Shown in pieces: positions 17,679-27,453 of a stretch of DNA of 64,000 nucleotides. The position numbers and the translations under genes are program-made. The stretch is from Pseudogracilibacillus sp037892545 (GTDB lineage Bacteria > Bacillota > Bacilli > Bacillales > Amphibacillaceae). Each line of letters opens with the position of its first letter. Positions within the stretch are counted from its first letter, which is position 1. The stretch is taken from positions 1 to 64,000 of the forward strand of contig NZ_JBBKBG010000002.1 in assembly GCF_037892545.1 (NCBI RefSeq). The letters are read 5' to 3'. A model generated the notes under the pieces. That model ran no database searches. It was given only the letters and a program-made list of their open reading frames with translations, and was not told the DNA's origin.

Positions 17679-20600
17679 ATGAAAAATAAATGGTTAACGA
17701 AACTAATTATTTTTGTGTTTTTATTGTCTACCTTTAGTAATTCAGCACTTATCGCAACTCCGGCATATGCCGAAACGGACGATAATAACACGGTATTAAC
17801 ACCAGATAAAGTACAGACAATTGAAATGCGAACGGACTCTCCAATAATGGATAGGTATTTTGAGAAGGACGCGATTATACTAGAAAAAGATAATAATAAG
17901 TATATTCAGATTCAAGGTAATAATGGACATTGGATAAAAGACATTCGTATTGATGGTCAAAAGACATTAAGAACTGACTTAGATAAGGATAATAATTATT
18001 GGTTTCAATTTGAACTAAACGATGATGAATTGTCGAAAAAACGATCATTTGAAGTAGATGTGGATGATGATGGGGCTCATAAAGATAACTATGAAGTGAA
18101 TCTATGGTTTGATGAGAGCACTATAGAAGATTTAGAGGCAACACATTATTCAACTTTAACGAAAACAAATGAAGAAACGAATGATGAAACAACAGATCCA
18201 GTAGAAAATGAATCAGACGATGGTGAAATCGAGGATGATTCAACAGAGGATGGTGTTGATAACGAAGATCTAATAGAAGACTCAACAGAAGATTCAACAG
18301 AAGATTCAACAGAAGACTCAACAGAAGATTCAACAGAAGATTCAACAGAAGACTCAACAGATGAAAAGCCTGAAAATGAGAATTCTGTCAATGAGGATGA
18401 AACAGATAACCAAGAAGATAATGAAGTAGGAAATAATGAAGATGAATCTGGGGAATCGAATGAATCAGAAGAGATTAATCCAGAAGAAGAAGCATCATTA
18501 GAAGATGGTACGTATGAACTTTCGTATAATAGTGAAGGAGTAAACTTAGGAAGTTATTACCAAGATAAAGCGATTGTAATTGTAAAAGACGGGAAGCAAT
18601 ATTTACAATTACAAGGTAAACATTCACAGCAATATATTGAATATTTATACCTTGATGGTAAACGTATGGACCTTAGTCCTGCCTTGGACCAAAAAGGTTC
18701 CTATATAACGCAAATTGAATTAGAAGAAAGTATAGAAGAGAAAAATAAATTTACTTTTACTATGATCATTAATGCAATGGGAAGAATTATGAATCATCAG
18801 GCAACTATCACTCTAGATCTTGTGACATTACAAAAACTAGATGATGATGCTTATGAAATAATTGATGGTATCCCTACTGAAGAAAATAATAATTTCGAAA
18901 AACATAATGATGTTTATTCATTTGGATATGACAGTGGAGATATGGATTTATCACGTTATTTTGAAGATACAATTGATATATTATATAAAAATGGAAAAAA
19001 ATATTTAGAATTTAAAGGTACAGGCATGTCTACATTTGTTGAAGCATTATATGTAGACGGCAAAAAAATGGCTATAAAAGAAAATGATGATGGTTCTTAT
19101 ATTGCACAAGTAGAATATGATAAAGATTTAGATGAATCATTTAAATTTAATATGATTATTAATGCAATGGGAAATATTATGTCACATGGAACAGATGTTA
19201 CATTGCAAGTACCTGATTCTACTAAAACAGTTACATATACTACAGAAGGTGCTGATATTTCACGATCATATGAGCCCAAGGCAATATTATTAGAAAAAGA
19301 TGGTAAAGAGTATATACAGTTACAAGGAAAAAATATGCGTCAGTACGTCGAGTATCTGTATATTAATGGTAAAAAGATGGATATTAGCAGTTCATTAGAT
19401 AAAGATGGGGCATATTTAGCTCAATTTGAATTACCAAAACCATTAGAAGAATTATCGAATGAAGAAAATAAATTTACTTTTGATATGGTTATTAATGCAC
19501 GTGGAACGTTAATGAGTCACAAAACTGTTCTTACATTTGATCAGCAGTCTGTAAAAGATATAGAGAACTTAGAGCACAGTTTAATTAAAGATACTTCAAC
19601 AAAAAATAATACTAAAATAGTTGAATCAAGTAATACTGAAAAAGTGACTTACGAATCAATCGGAGCAAATATTAGTAACAATTATGAGGATTATATTACG
19701 ATTGTTGAAAAGGAAGGCAAACAATATCTACAATTACATGGTAAATCTCAACATGAATTTGTCGATGCATTATTTATTAATGGCGAAAGAATGAATATTG
19801 GAGATGCACAAGAAGATGGAGCGTATTTAGCACAATACGAATTGCCGAGTACTCTAGAGGAAGAAAACACATATAACTTAACAATGTTAATCAATGCTAA
19901 GGGAAATATTATGATTCATAATACAAAGATTGTTATGTTACCCGATGGAGAGTACTTAATTGATTATGAAGCACTACAGCAAGATACAGATAAAGAATCG
20001 ACAGCAGGTCCGTATTTACAAAATCCGACCAAGCTAACTGTAGAAGATGGGAAATATAAAGTATCATTAAAAGTAAAAGATCACGAAACAATTAAAGATA
20101 TATTTATTAAAGATGGAAAAAAGTTCTATCAGACAGACGTTGAATCAGTAAATAAAAATTCAAATACTAGAATTGTTTCCTTTGATATTGATTCGTTAAA
20201 AGATGTTGTTAATGCGAAGGTAAAAGTTCATGTGAAAAAAATTGATTATTCATCAGAACAACCATTTAGAATGATTTTTGATTTAGAATCCCTTAGAGAT
20301 TATGATGGTTCTTTGGAAATCGATGAAGAAAAACCAGTAAATGTAGTTGATGGTAAATATACAATCAATTTCCGTACATTAGATAAAGAAGAATTTGAAA
20401 AAGTAGAAGTAGGTAAACATTTAAATCCTCCTGCAAATATTGAATTAAAAGACGGGAAAAATATTGTTACTTTAACAATTGATGATGATGTGAAAAGTTT
20501 TGAAATCAAACAAGATGATAAATTCATTGAACCAAAAGTTGTAAGTACAGATAAAGAAAATAAAACTCGAGATGTTCAATTTGAAATTTCTGACTTAGAT

Positions 20601-22472
20601 GAGGTTGTTTTTGCAAAACTAGCTGTTGTGTCTGAAAAACAACGTTCAGAAACGACAGAGCATAACGTACGTTTATTTTTCGAAGGAAATAGTATCACAC
20701 CTGTAGAAGAAGATAATGAGAAGGAAGAACCACAAGATATAGTAGCTGATGCTGCATCAAAAATAAAATATCAAATTTTACAGGATGATAATGATGACCC
20801 ATCTTCAGCAAATGGTTTTTTCTCAGGAGAAGCAATTATTTTAGAGTATGATGACAATAAATATGCTCAAATAACAACGACAAATAAAGGTGCACAATAT
20901 ATTGAGTGGTTGAAAAATAAAGTCGATGGTTCTTTTGAGGATATGGTGATTGTTGATGAAAAAGATGGCGAAAGAACTTATCAGTTTAAATTAGATGGTG
21001 AAATTACGGAAGAAGTAGCATTAAAAATGTTTATTGATGCGGGAATTTATAAACAAGAACATGATGCTCGACTAATTTTTGATGCATCGACTGAAAAAGA
21101 AGCGGATCCAAAAGAGTATAGCTTGATTGCATCAACGAACGCTAATGGACCAGATGGTGATAATGCTCAAACACCAGGGGAAGAACCAACCGATAATGGA
21201 GACGAAGAACCAGCCGATAATGAAGACGAAGACATAATTGATAACGAAAATGATGAAACAGGAGATAACGAACCAAATCCTAATCCTGAGTTTGAAGTAG
21301 AAGATACGTATACAATTGATTATCAAATTTTAAATGAAACTAAAGATAAAACATCTATTGCTAATGATTATTTTACCGGTAAAGCAACTTTAATAAAGTA
21401 TAAAAATGATACGTACGTACAAATTTCCACAAAAGATAAAAGTGGTAAATATATCAAGTCTTTACAAAGTAAACTAGACAAGAAATATAAGGAAATGCTT
21501 GTTGTACAAAATAAAAATGGAGATAAAACATTCCAATTTAAATTAAATCAACCTTTGGCTAAATTAGTTTCATTGAAAATGTTAATTTCTGTTCCGAATC
21601 TTTATACGAAAGAACATGATGCATTTTTACAGTTTGATACAAAAACATTGCAAGAAGCAAAGAAAGATGGAATTTTGTATCAAGACCCAAGTGGTATTCA
21701 AGGACCGAAAAGTTTTGGGGAACCTGTTGAAAAAGGTGATCCTGATGGAAAAGACCCAGGAAAGAAACCTGAGCCAACAGAAAAAGAAGAAAACAATGAT
21801 AATGAACTTGAAGTAAAAAGTGACATCGATCCAGATAAAGCTTTTTCAATTAATTATGTCATTAAAAAAGAAACATCAGATGAAATTTCTGTTGCCAATG
21901 ACTTTTTTACTGGTAAAGCTATTTTATTAGAAAAAGGCAAAGACACGTACGTACAAATAACGACACAAAATCAAAGTGCTCATTTCATTGATGCGTTACG
22001 TAGTCAGTTAAATGGTAAATATGTTGATATGAAAGTCGTGGAAAATAAAAATGACGATAGAACATATCAATTTAAATTAGATGGCACAGAAATGGACCCA
22101 GTTTTATTAGACATGGTAATTACGGTTCCTGGAGTATATGAAAACCAGGCACATAAAGCTCGTTTATTTTTTGATCCGTCTACGAAAAAAGAAATTGATC
22201 CTGCAGATTACAAAATTGTAGGAGAAGGAAAAGATTTAGGTAAATCAACATTTGGTAAAGACAATACGGGTGAGGGATCGGATAATAATTTATCAACTGT
22301 AAATAAACCCGGATTTGGCAATAATGCGGAAAATAATGTTGATACTAATGAAGGTAAAGAATCAAACCCAAAAACAAGCGATATGACTGCAATTGTATTT
22401 TATACAATTTTATTAATTATTGCTGGTGGGGTACTTGTTTTCCAAATTAGGAGAAACATGGCAAAAGAATAA
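17679..22472 (+). CDS. giant cell-wall-anchored multi-NEAT protein (about ten modules)
   Basis: Secreted protein of 1597 aa with signal peptide (1-31, ending TPAYAE) and C-terminal sorting signal NPKTS (1563-1567), membrane helix and basic tail. Ten NEAT-like modules lie at about 45-148, 278-384, 412-511, 517-622, 655-755, 757-870, 892-1002, 1028-1136, 1210-1321 and 1389-1500. An acidic linker with seven DSTE repeats (201-227) follows module 1. The heme-ligand motif YxxxY is absent: module 1 has HxxxY, modules 2-5 have M-x-H without the Tyr, module 6 YxxxQ, 7 ExxxH, 8 and 9 YxxxH, 10 YxxxxH. Heme capture or host-protein binding at the wall is inferred from family and neighbours. AAAGGGG precedes ATG 17679. 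Confidence 0.85.
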   Translation: MKNKWLTKLIIFVFLLSTFSNSALIATPAYAETDDNNTVLTPDKVQTIEMRTDSPIMDRYFEKDAIILEKDNNKYIQIQGNNGHWIKDIRIDGQKTLRTDLDKDNNYWFQFELNDDELSKKRSFEVDVDDDGAHKDNYEVNLWFDESTIEDLEATHYSTLTKTNEETNDETTDPVENESDDGEIEDDSTEDGVDNEDLIEDSTEDSTEDSTEDSTEDSTEDSTEDSTDEKPENENSVNEDETDNQEDNEVGNNEDESGESNESEEINPEEEASLEDGTYELSYNSEGVNLGSYYQDKAIVIVKDGKQYLQLQGKHSQQYIEYLYLDGKRMDLSPALDQKGSYITQIELEESIEEKNKFTFTMIINAMGRIMNHQATITLDLVTLQKLDDDAYEIIDGIPTEENNNFEKHNDVYSFGYDSGDMDLSRYFEDTIDILYKNGKKYLEFKGTGMSTFVEALYVDGKKMAIKENDDGSYIAQVEYDKDLDESFKFNMIINAMGNIMSHGTDVTLQVPDSTKTVTYTTEGADISRSYEPKAILLEKDGKEYIQLQGKNMRQYVEYLYINGKKMDISSSLDKDGAYLAQFELPKPLEELSNEENKFTFDMVINARGTLMSHKTVLTFDQQSVKDIENLEHSLIKDTSTKNNTKIVESSNTEKVTYESIGANISNNYEDYITIVEKEGKQYLQLHGKSQHEFVDALFINGERMNIGDAQEDGAYLAQYELPSTLEEENTYNLTMLINAKGNIMIHNTKIVMLPDGEYLIDYEALQQDTDKESTAGPYLQNPTKLTVEDGKYKVSLKVKDHETIKDIFIKDGKKFYQTDVESVNKNSNTRIVSFDIDSLKDVVNAKVKVHVKKIDYSSEQPFRMIFDLESLRDYDGSLEIDEEKPVNVVDGKYTINFRTLDKEEFEKVEVGKHLNPPANIELKDGKNIVTLTIDDDVKSFEIKQDDKFIEPKVVSTDKENKTRDVQFEISDLDEVVFAKLAVVSEKQRSETTEHNVRLFFEGNSITPVEEDNEKEEPQDIVADAASKIKYQILQDDNDDPSSANGFFSGEAIILEYDDNKYAQITTTNKGAQYIEWLKNKVDGSFEDMVIVDEKDGERTYQFKLDGEITEEVALKMFIDAGIYKQEHDARLIFDASTEKEADPKEYSLIASTNANGPDGDNAQTPGEEPTDNGDEEPADNEDEDIIDNENDETGDNEPNPNPEFEVEDTYTIDYQILNETKDKTSIANDYFTGKATLIKYKNDTYVQISTKDKSGKYIKSLQSKLDKKYKEMLVVQNKNGDKTFQFKLNQPLAKLVSLKMLISVPNLYTKEHDAFLQFDTKTLQEAKKDGILYQDPSGIQGPKSFGEPVEKGDPDGKDPGKKPEPTEKEENNDNELEVKSDIDPDKAFSINYVIKKETSDEISVANDFFTGKAILLEKGKDTYVQITTQNQSAHFIDALRSQLNGKYVDMKVVENKNDDRTYQFKLDGTEMDPVLLDMVITVPGVYENQAHKARLFFDPSTKKEIDPADYKIVGEGKDLGKSTFGKDNTGEGSDNNLSTVNKPGFGNNAENNVDTNEGKESNPKTSDMTAIVFYTILLIIAGGVLVFQIRRNMAKE

Positions 22473-22479
22473 ATTACTT

Positions 22480-22517
22480 GATAAGTCTTACTACTTCTAT
22501 GTGTAGTAAGACTTATC
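22480..22517. repeat. 15-bp perfect inverted repeat between the NEAT gene and isdE
   Basis: GATAAGTCTTACTAC (22480-22494) and GTAGTAAGACTTATC (22503-22517) are perfect inverses around an 8-nt loop. No T-run follows, so it is not a classic terminator. In the mRNA it would be a very stable hairpin 28 nt before isdE, suited to partial termination, processing or 3'-end protection. Confidence 0.8.
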
Positions 22518-22545
22518 CTCATTATACAAAAGGAAGGAAAGAATC

Positions 22546-23463
22546 ATGAGAAAATTTTCAACCGTTTTGTTACTATTATTGCTTTCGATTGTACTTGTCG
22601 CATGTGGCAGTTCAAATGCGGAAAATGACAATGAGAAACAGAATGAAACAGAAAGTAATAATGAAGCGAATCATGAACAGTTAGAAACAGATGCGAACAT
22701 TGTTTCCACAACTGTTGCGATTACGGAAATTATGGAAAAATTAGAATTAGATTTAGTTGGTGTACCAACTAGTTATAAAGATTTACCTGAGCGTTATAAA
22801 GATGCAACGGAAGTTGGGAACCCGATGGATCCTGATTTAGAAGTTATTTTATCTTTACAACCAGACGATGTAATATCTGTGACGAATTTAGAAAGTGATC
22901 TAGGAGAAAAGTGGGAAGAAGCGAATGTTCCTGGGACATTTTTAGATTTAGATAGTGTTGGAGCAATGTTTGAAGAAATCGAAGCACTTGGTGAAAAATA
23001 TGATCGTACAGAACAAGCGACTGCGTTAGTACAAGAGTTTGAAGATAAAATGGAAGAAATCGAAAAGTCTGTTGAAGGAAAAGATGCCCCGAAAGTATTA
23101 ATTTTAATGGGGATTCCAGGAAGTTATATTGTTGGAACAGAGCATTCCTATATTGGTGACTTAGTCGTCCGTTTAGGTGGAGAAATGGCGGTTACTGGAT
23201 ATGAGGAAGATTTCATTTCTGCAAACACAGAATATTTACAGCAAACAGATGCAGATATTATTTTACGTGCTGCACATGGAGCTCCGGAAGAAGTGGTGAA
23301 AATGTTTGACCGCGAGTTTGCGGAAAATGATATATGGAAACATTTCAAAGCAGTACAAGATGATCGTGTTTACGATTTAGAAGAAACTCGTTTCGGTACG
23401 ACAGCGAACTTAGCTGTGCTCGATGCGATGGAAGAATTGAAGACAATTTTATATGAAGAATAA
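22546..23463 (+). CDS. isdE: heme ABC transporter substrate-binding lipoprotein, IsdE-like
   Basis: Membrane-anchored heme receptor of 305 aa. A lipoprotein signal ends in LVACG (Cys 20), followed by an acidic Asn/Glu linker and a cluster 3 (TroA/BtuF-type) periplasmic-binding fold: DANIVSTTVAITEIMEKL, LDLVGVPTSYKDLPERYKDATEVGNPMDPDLE and, near the end, HFKAVQDDRVYDLEETRFG. The match of VGVPTSYKDLP and GNPMDPDLE to IsdE is close. It should accept heme from the NEAT proteins and hand it to a permease. That permease (IsdF) and its ATPase do not follow; selO does. A separate terminator closes the gene. Confidence 0.9.
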   Translation: MRKFSTVLLLLLLSIVLVACGSSNAENDNEKQNETESNNEANHEQLETDANIVSTTVAITEIMEKLELDLVGVPTSYKDLPERYKDATEVGNPMDPDLEVILSLQPDDVISVTNLESDLGEKWEEANVPGTFLDLDSVGAMFEEIEALGEKYDRTEQATALVQEFEDKMEEIEKSVEGKDAPKVLILMGIPGSYIVGTEHSYIGDLVVRLGGEMAVTGYEEDFISANTEYLQQTDADIILRAAHGAPEEVVKMFDREFAENDIWKHFKAVQDDRVYDLEETRFGTTANLAVLDAMEELKTILYEE

Positions 23464-23470
23464 GAAAATA

Positions 23471-23501
23471 AAACTCGTTCACCGTTAGGGAGCGAGTTTT
23501 T
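23471..23501 (+). terminator. isdE terminator
   Basis: AAACTCGTTC pairs with GAGCGAGTTT (one G-U), followed by a T-run. Confidence 0.85.
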
Positions 23502-23615
23502 GTATATAGATTCACGCTATACATATGAACTTTGCTGGAAGCAAGTGTATCGTTGGCACGTATAACCCATTCATGATACAGTGGGGACAAATTATAAAAG
23601 GATGAAGGTGTGAAA

Positions 23616-25070
23616 ATGGAAAAAAGTCCATTTCAGTTTCAATATAGTTATCATGAGTTAGATGAGATGTTTTATACGGAGCAAGTTCCTGAAAAAGTAT
23701 CTAAGCCACAATTGATTGTATTCAATCAAGGTTTAGCAGAAGAACTAGATATACAAGTAAATCAAATGGACCAACAAAGTTTGGCAGAAATATTTTCTGG
23801 AAATACCATTTTAGATGATACAAAGCCGATTGCACAGGCGTATGCTGGACACCAATTTGGTTCTTTTACAATGTTAGGGGATGGACGCGCGATTTTACTT
23901 GGGGAACATGTGACGGAAGATGGTAAGGTCGTGGATATTCAATTGAAAGGCGCTGGACGAACACCTTATTCGCGTGCAGGGGATGGACGTGCAGCATTAG
24001 GACCGATGTTACGTGAATTTATTATTAGTGAAGCGATGTATGCATTAAATATTCCTACATCACGTTCTCTAGCTGTTGTTGTCACTGGTGATCCAGTGTA
24101 CCGGGAGCGTCCTTTACCTGGTGCTATTTTAACACGCGTGGCAAGTAGTCATTTACGTGTTGGTACATTCCAATATGCCCAGGCATTCGGAGAAGAAAAT
24201 GCGATAAAAGAGCTAGCAGATTATGCTATTAGAAGACATTATCCAGAAATAAAAGAGGCATCAAATCAATATAGAAAGTTTTTAGAGGCGGTCATTCAAA
24301 ATCAGGCAAAAACCATTGCGAAGTGGCAGCTTGTCGGGTTTATTCATGGTGTCATGAATACGGATAATATGACGATTTCAGGAGAGTCAATTGATTATGG
24401 ACCATGTGCCTTTATGGATACGTACGATCCGAACACAGTGTTTAGTTCAATCGATAAGCAAGGACGATATGCATATCGTAATCAGCCACCAATCGGAATG
24501 TGGAATGTGACGCGATTTGCGGAAACACTTTTACCATTACTACATGAAGAGGAAGAAGAAGCGATAAAAGTCGCAAAAGAAACGCTTGCTACTTTTGGGG
24601 ATGTGTATAGGAAAGAATGGTTAAATGGCATGCGAAACAAATTAGGGTTAGAAAAATCGGCCGATCGTGATCTAGAACTAATCGAACAATTATTAAAATT
24701 GATGGATGAACAGAAAATGGATTATACGAATACATTTGTCAACTTAACATTCGGTACATTAGATAAAAAAGAATATGAAACAGAAGCTTTCCAAACGTGG
24801 TTCAAACAATATGAAACACGTTTATCAGAAGAAGGGACTATAGCAGAAGAGCGTGAGGAAATGATGAAACAGTATAATCCTGCAGTTATTCCACGTAATT
24901 TTTATGTGGAAGAAGCATTAAATGCTGTTGTAGATGAAGGGGATTTTTCGAAGTTTCATTCGCTCATGCAAGCTTTAAAAAATCCATTTGCACATACAGA
25001 ACAACAGCGTGCATTTCAAATATTGCCTCCAGAAGCAGATGGGCCGTTTCAAACATATTGTGGTACGTAA
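23616..25070 (+). CDS. selO: protein adenylyltransferase SelO (YdiU/UPF0061 family)
   Basis: Pseudokinase-fold enzyme that transfers AMP to Ser/Thr/Tyr residues of proteins, linked to redox stress in characterised members; 484 aa, normal length. Signature segments are AQAYAGHQFGSFTMLGDGRA, GAGRTPYSRAGDGRAALG, SEAMYALNIPTSRSLAVV and HGVMNTDNMTISGESIDYGP, which hold the flipped nucleotide-binding and metal residues. The C terminus ends YCGT, with Cys at the position that is selenocysteine in animal SelO. ATG 23616 is preferred (GAAGGTG upstream); an in-frame GTG at 23610 overlaps that site. Unrelated in function to the upstream isd genes, from which a terminator separates it. Confidence 0.95.
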   Translation: MEKSPFQFQYSYHELDEMFYTEQVPEKVSKPQLIVFNQGLAEELDIQVNQMDQQSLAEIFSGNTILDDTKPIAQAYAGHQFGSFTMLGDGRAILLGEHVTEDGKVVDIQLKGAGRTPYSRAGDGRAALGPMLREFIISEAMYALNIPTSRSLAVVVTGDPVYRERPLPGAILTRVASSHLRVGTFQYAQAFGEENAIKELADYAIRRHYPEIKEASNQYRKFLEAVIQNQAKTIAKWQLVGFIHGVMNTDNMTISGESIDYGPCAFMDTYDPNTVFSSIDKQGRYAYRNQPPIGMWNVTRFAETLLPLLHEEEEEAIKVAKETLATFGDVYRKEWLNGMRNKLGLEKSADRDLELIEQLLKLMDEQKMDYTNTFVNLTFGTLDKKEYETEAFQTWFKQYETRLSEEGTIAEEREEMMKQYNPAVIPRNFYVEEALNAVVDEGDFSKFHSLMQALKNPFAHTEQQRAFQILPPEADGPFQTYCGT

Positions 25071-25074
25071 ATGA

Positions 25075-25113
25075 AAAAACGATTACGTTCTTTTCGAGAA
25101 CGTAATCGTTTTT
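25075..25113. terminator. bidirectional terminator, selO / MFS
   Basis: Seventeen-base arms (AAAAACGATTACGTTCT and its inverse) around TTTCG, with A-run before and T-run after, between convergent genes. Confidence 0.93.
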
Positions 25114-25115
25114 CG

Positions 25116-26342
25116 TTATTTAGCTGATGCTACTTTGTTTTTCACGAACAACAAAAATATGATTAGTGCACATAAACTACAGCAAAATATGATGAGTCCC
25201 ATTGGAATCATATTGTTTTCACCAAGTATTCCAGTAAGTGGGGAAACAAGTGCTCCTCCTGCAAATGGTAAAATACCTAAAAATGCTGAAGCACTTCCAG
25301 CAATATGACCTTGACGGTTCATTGCGAGTGAAAAACTCGTCGTATTAATAAGTCCGACGACAGATACGACTGTAAATAATGCTATAATCATAACGCTTAT
25401 ATGTAATTCAAAAAATACGACAAATAAAAGTAATATACCACCAAAAAATGCAATGAGAATAGCAGTAAACATAATCGTTTCTTCTTTTACTTTCATTACA
25501 ATTCGTCCAGCAATTTGGGCGAATATAATAATACCGAAGCCATTTAAAGCGAATATAAAGGAATATTGTTGCGGTGATACACCATAAATTTCTTGTAAAA
25601 CGAATGGAGATGCTGCGATATAAGCGAACATTCCCATGGAAATAAATGCTTGGGAGAACGCAATTCCAACAAATTTACGGTCACGAAATAATTGTCCGAA
25701 TGATTTAATTGCTATAAATGCATCACCTTGAAGTCGATCTTCCTCTTCCAATGTTTCTGGTAATAGAAATAAGATAGATAAGAATAATAACACACCAATA
25801 CCTGCTAAAACATAGAAAACTGCTTGCCAACTTATCCACTTTAATATAATTCCACCAAATACTGGTGATAATATTGGTGCTACACCCATTACTATGGCAA
25901 GTAGGGACATAAATTTTGTTAATTCTTTCCCACTATATAAATCTCTCGCAGCAGCTCGGGCAATCACAATTCCTGCCGCACCTGTAAATCCTTGTAAAAA
26001 TCGTCCAATAATGAAAAGAAATATATGATTACTTAATGCACATAAAATAGAAAATATGATATAAAAAAGAATCGTAATGATTAAAGGTTTTCTACGACCT
26101 TTCATATCACTTAATGGTCCGAAAAAAATTTGTCCAAGCGCTAAGCCTAATAAACATGTTGTAATACTAAGTTGCGTCAAAGAAGCTGTCGTTTCTAAAT
26201 TATTTGCTACTGTTGGTAATGCAGGTAAATACATATCCATCGATAAAGGACCTAAAGCTGTTAACGAACCTAAAATAAATACGAAAACAATAGTCGGTGT
26301 TCGTTGTAGGTTCATTTTATTTGTTTGGGCTAATGGAGCCAA
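25116..26342 (-). CDS. Bcr/CflA-family multidrug MFS transporter
   Basis: Twelve-TM proton antiporter of 408 aa in the cytoplasmic membrane. It has the Bcr/CflA opening (GSLTALGPLSMDMYLPALP), motif A GPLSDMKGRRKPL after TM2, and GAAGIVIARAAARDL in TM4. Members export drugs such as bicyclomycin or chloramphenicol; the real substrate is unknown. The frame starts with TTG at 26342, five nt after GAGGAGGG, a plausible start; the next in-frame Met is ten codons in. Convergent with selO and divergent from the cupin gene. Confidence 0.9.
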   Translation of the reverse strand: MAPLAQTNKMNLQRTPTIVFVFILGSLTALGPLSMDMYLPALPTVANNLETTASLTQLSITTCLLGLALGQIFFGPLSDMKGRRKPLIITILFYIIFSILCALSNHIFLFIIGRFLQGFTGAAGIVIARAAARDLYSGKELTKFMSLLAIVMGVAPILSPVFGGIILKWISWQAVFYVLAGIGVLLFLSILFLLPETLEEEDRLQGDAFIAIKSFGQLFRDRKFVGIAFSQAFISMGMFAYIAASPFVLQEIYGVSPQQYSFIFALNGFGIIIFAQIAGRIVMKVKEETIMFTAILIAFFGGILLLFVVFFELHISVMIIALFTVVSVVGLINTTSFSLAMNRQGHIAGSASAFLGILPFAGGALVSPLTGILGENNMIPMGLIIFCCSLCALIIFLLFVKNKVASAK

Positions 26343-26486
26343 ATAATCCCTCCTCTCATACAGATGCAGTATATTATATCATATATTATTACCTAATTAA
26401 GAAAATTGAATTGCTATTTGCATTATCTTGCATAGTAAAGCTACAATTATATAAAGATACTATTTAATGTAGAAAGGAGATTTATT

Positions 26487-26783
26487 ATGAAAATAGTAGA
26501 AACGAAGCATCATATAGGTGATGAGAAAAAACATGCACTTCGAATTTTGAATGAAGACAAATTTGATACGATTCATCTTCATTTGAAAAAAGGGGAAACA
26601 TTAACAAAACACCACGCGAAATGTGATGTTCTTATTATCGTACGAACTGGAAAAGTCGTTTTCTATTTTGATCAAGAGAAAGTAACATTAACAAATGAGG
26701 AAGTACTTCATATGGACCCTTATGAAGACCATAGTGTAGAAGCAATAGAAGAAACAGATTTTTTAATCGTAAAAGTAAAGTAA
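26487..26783 (+). CDS. small cupin-domain protein
   Basis: Single-domain cupin of 98 aa. The metal-site motif 1 is partly present (KGETLTKHHAKCDVLIIVRTGKVVF: two adjacent His, no clear Glu), and motif 2 is DPYEDHSVEA with one His. It is soluble. Enzymatic function cannot be assigned; similar small cupins act as sensors or isomerases. The ribosome site AAAGGAG lies 9 nt upstream of ATG 26487. It stands alone. Confidence 0.82.
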   Translation: MKIVETKHHIGDEKKHALRILNEDKFDTIHLHLKKGETLTKHHAKCDVLIIVRTGKVVFYFDQEKVTLTNEEVLHMDPYEDHSVEAIEETDFLIVKVK

Positions 26784-27453
26784 AAAATGGAGCAAGTATG
26801 GATCGAAAATACGTTTTGATACAAGTACATTATGGTTCGATTTAAATATATAATGTATGCATTACATATCCCCTTGCCTTAATAAGGAAGTAATTTGCTT
26901 CCTTCATAGGTTTTGGGGACTGTTATGAATGTTTCGTAACCGCTTTTTTGCTATCTTTCCTTCACTTGAAAATTTTTAAAATCCATTGTGAAAATCGAAC
27001 GTTTTGGCTTTCTTTCCAATCAAAAGCATGTTTTCCATTTCCTATTCAACAAGGGGAGCTAGAAGCATTTCGTGTGCATTGCCATTTAAGTTATAAGGGA
27101 AAGTTTTTTCGTTATTCATTTTATGACGATAAGTTTTTAAATATTTAAATTCATTATTTCTTCTTACTCGACAGGAACAATTCCATGTTGTTTTTACATT
27201 AACTCAAGCCTACCTAAAGATGATCCTTGCATATTTTATCCAACATAATGTACGTTTTTATGGTCCAAATGTATAAAAATAAGTAAATCTTTCATTGTCA
27301 TTCTATTTTGGAAATACAGACTTTTTATTGAAAGTACAAGAATGTAAGGGGTTTAAGAAATTAATTTAAAAATTTAAAAGAAAATAGTAGTATTTTTATG
27401 CAATATTATGTATAATAATATATAGAATTTCAAAAGAGATAGGGGACCTTAAC
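26784..27453. other. 670-bp gene-free stretch
   Basis: AT-rich intergenic DNA. A 66-codon frame (26948-27148) starts with TTG, has no ribosome site and looks at most like a remnant. A short hairpin-like AAGGAAG...CTTCCTT lies near 26880-26905. No promoter other than what must serve the downstream GTPase gene is evident. Confidence 0.45.

Noticed and set aside
26948..27148. 66-codon frame
   Set aside because: TTG start without a ribosome site; no family recognised.
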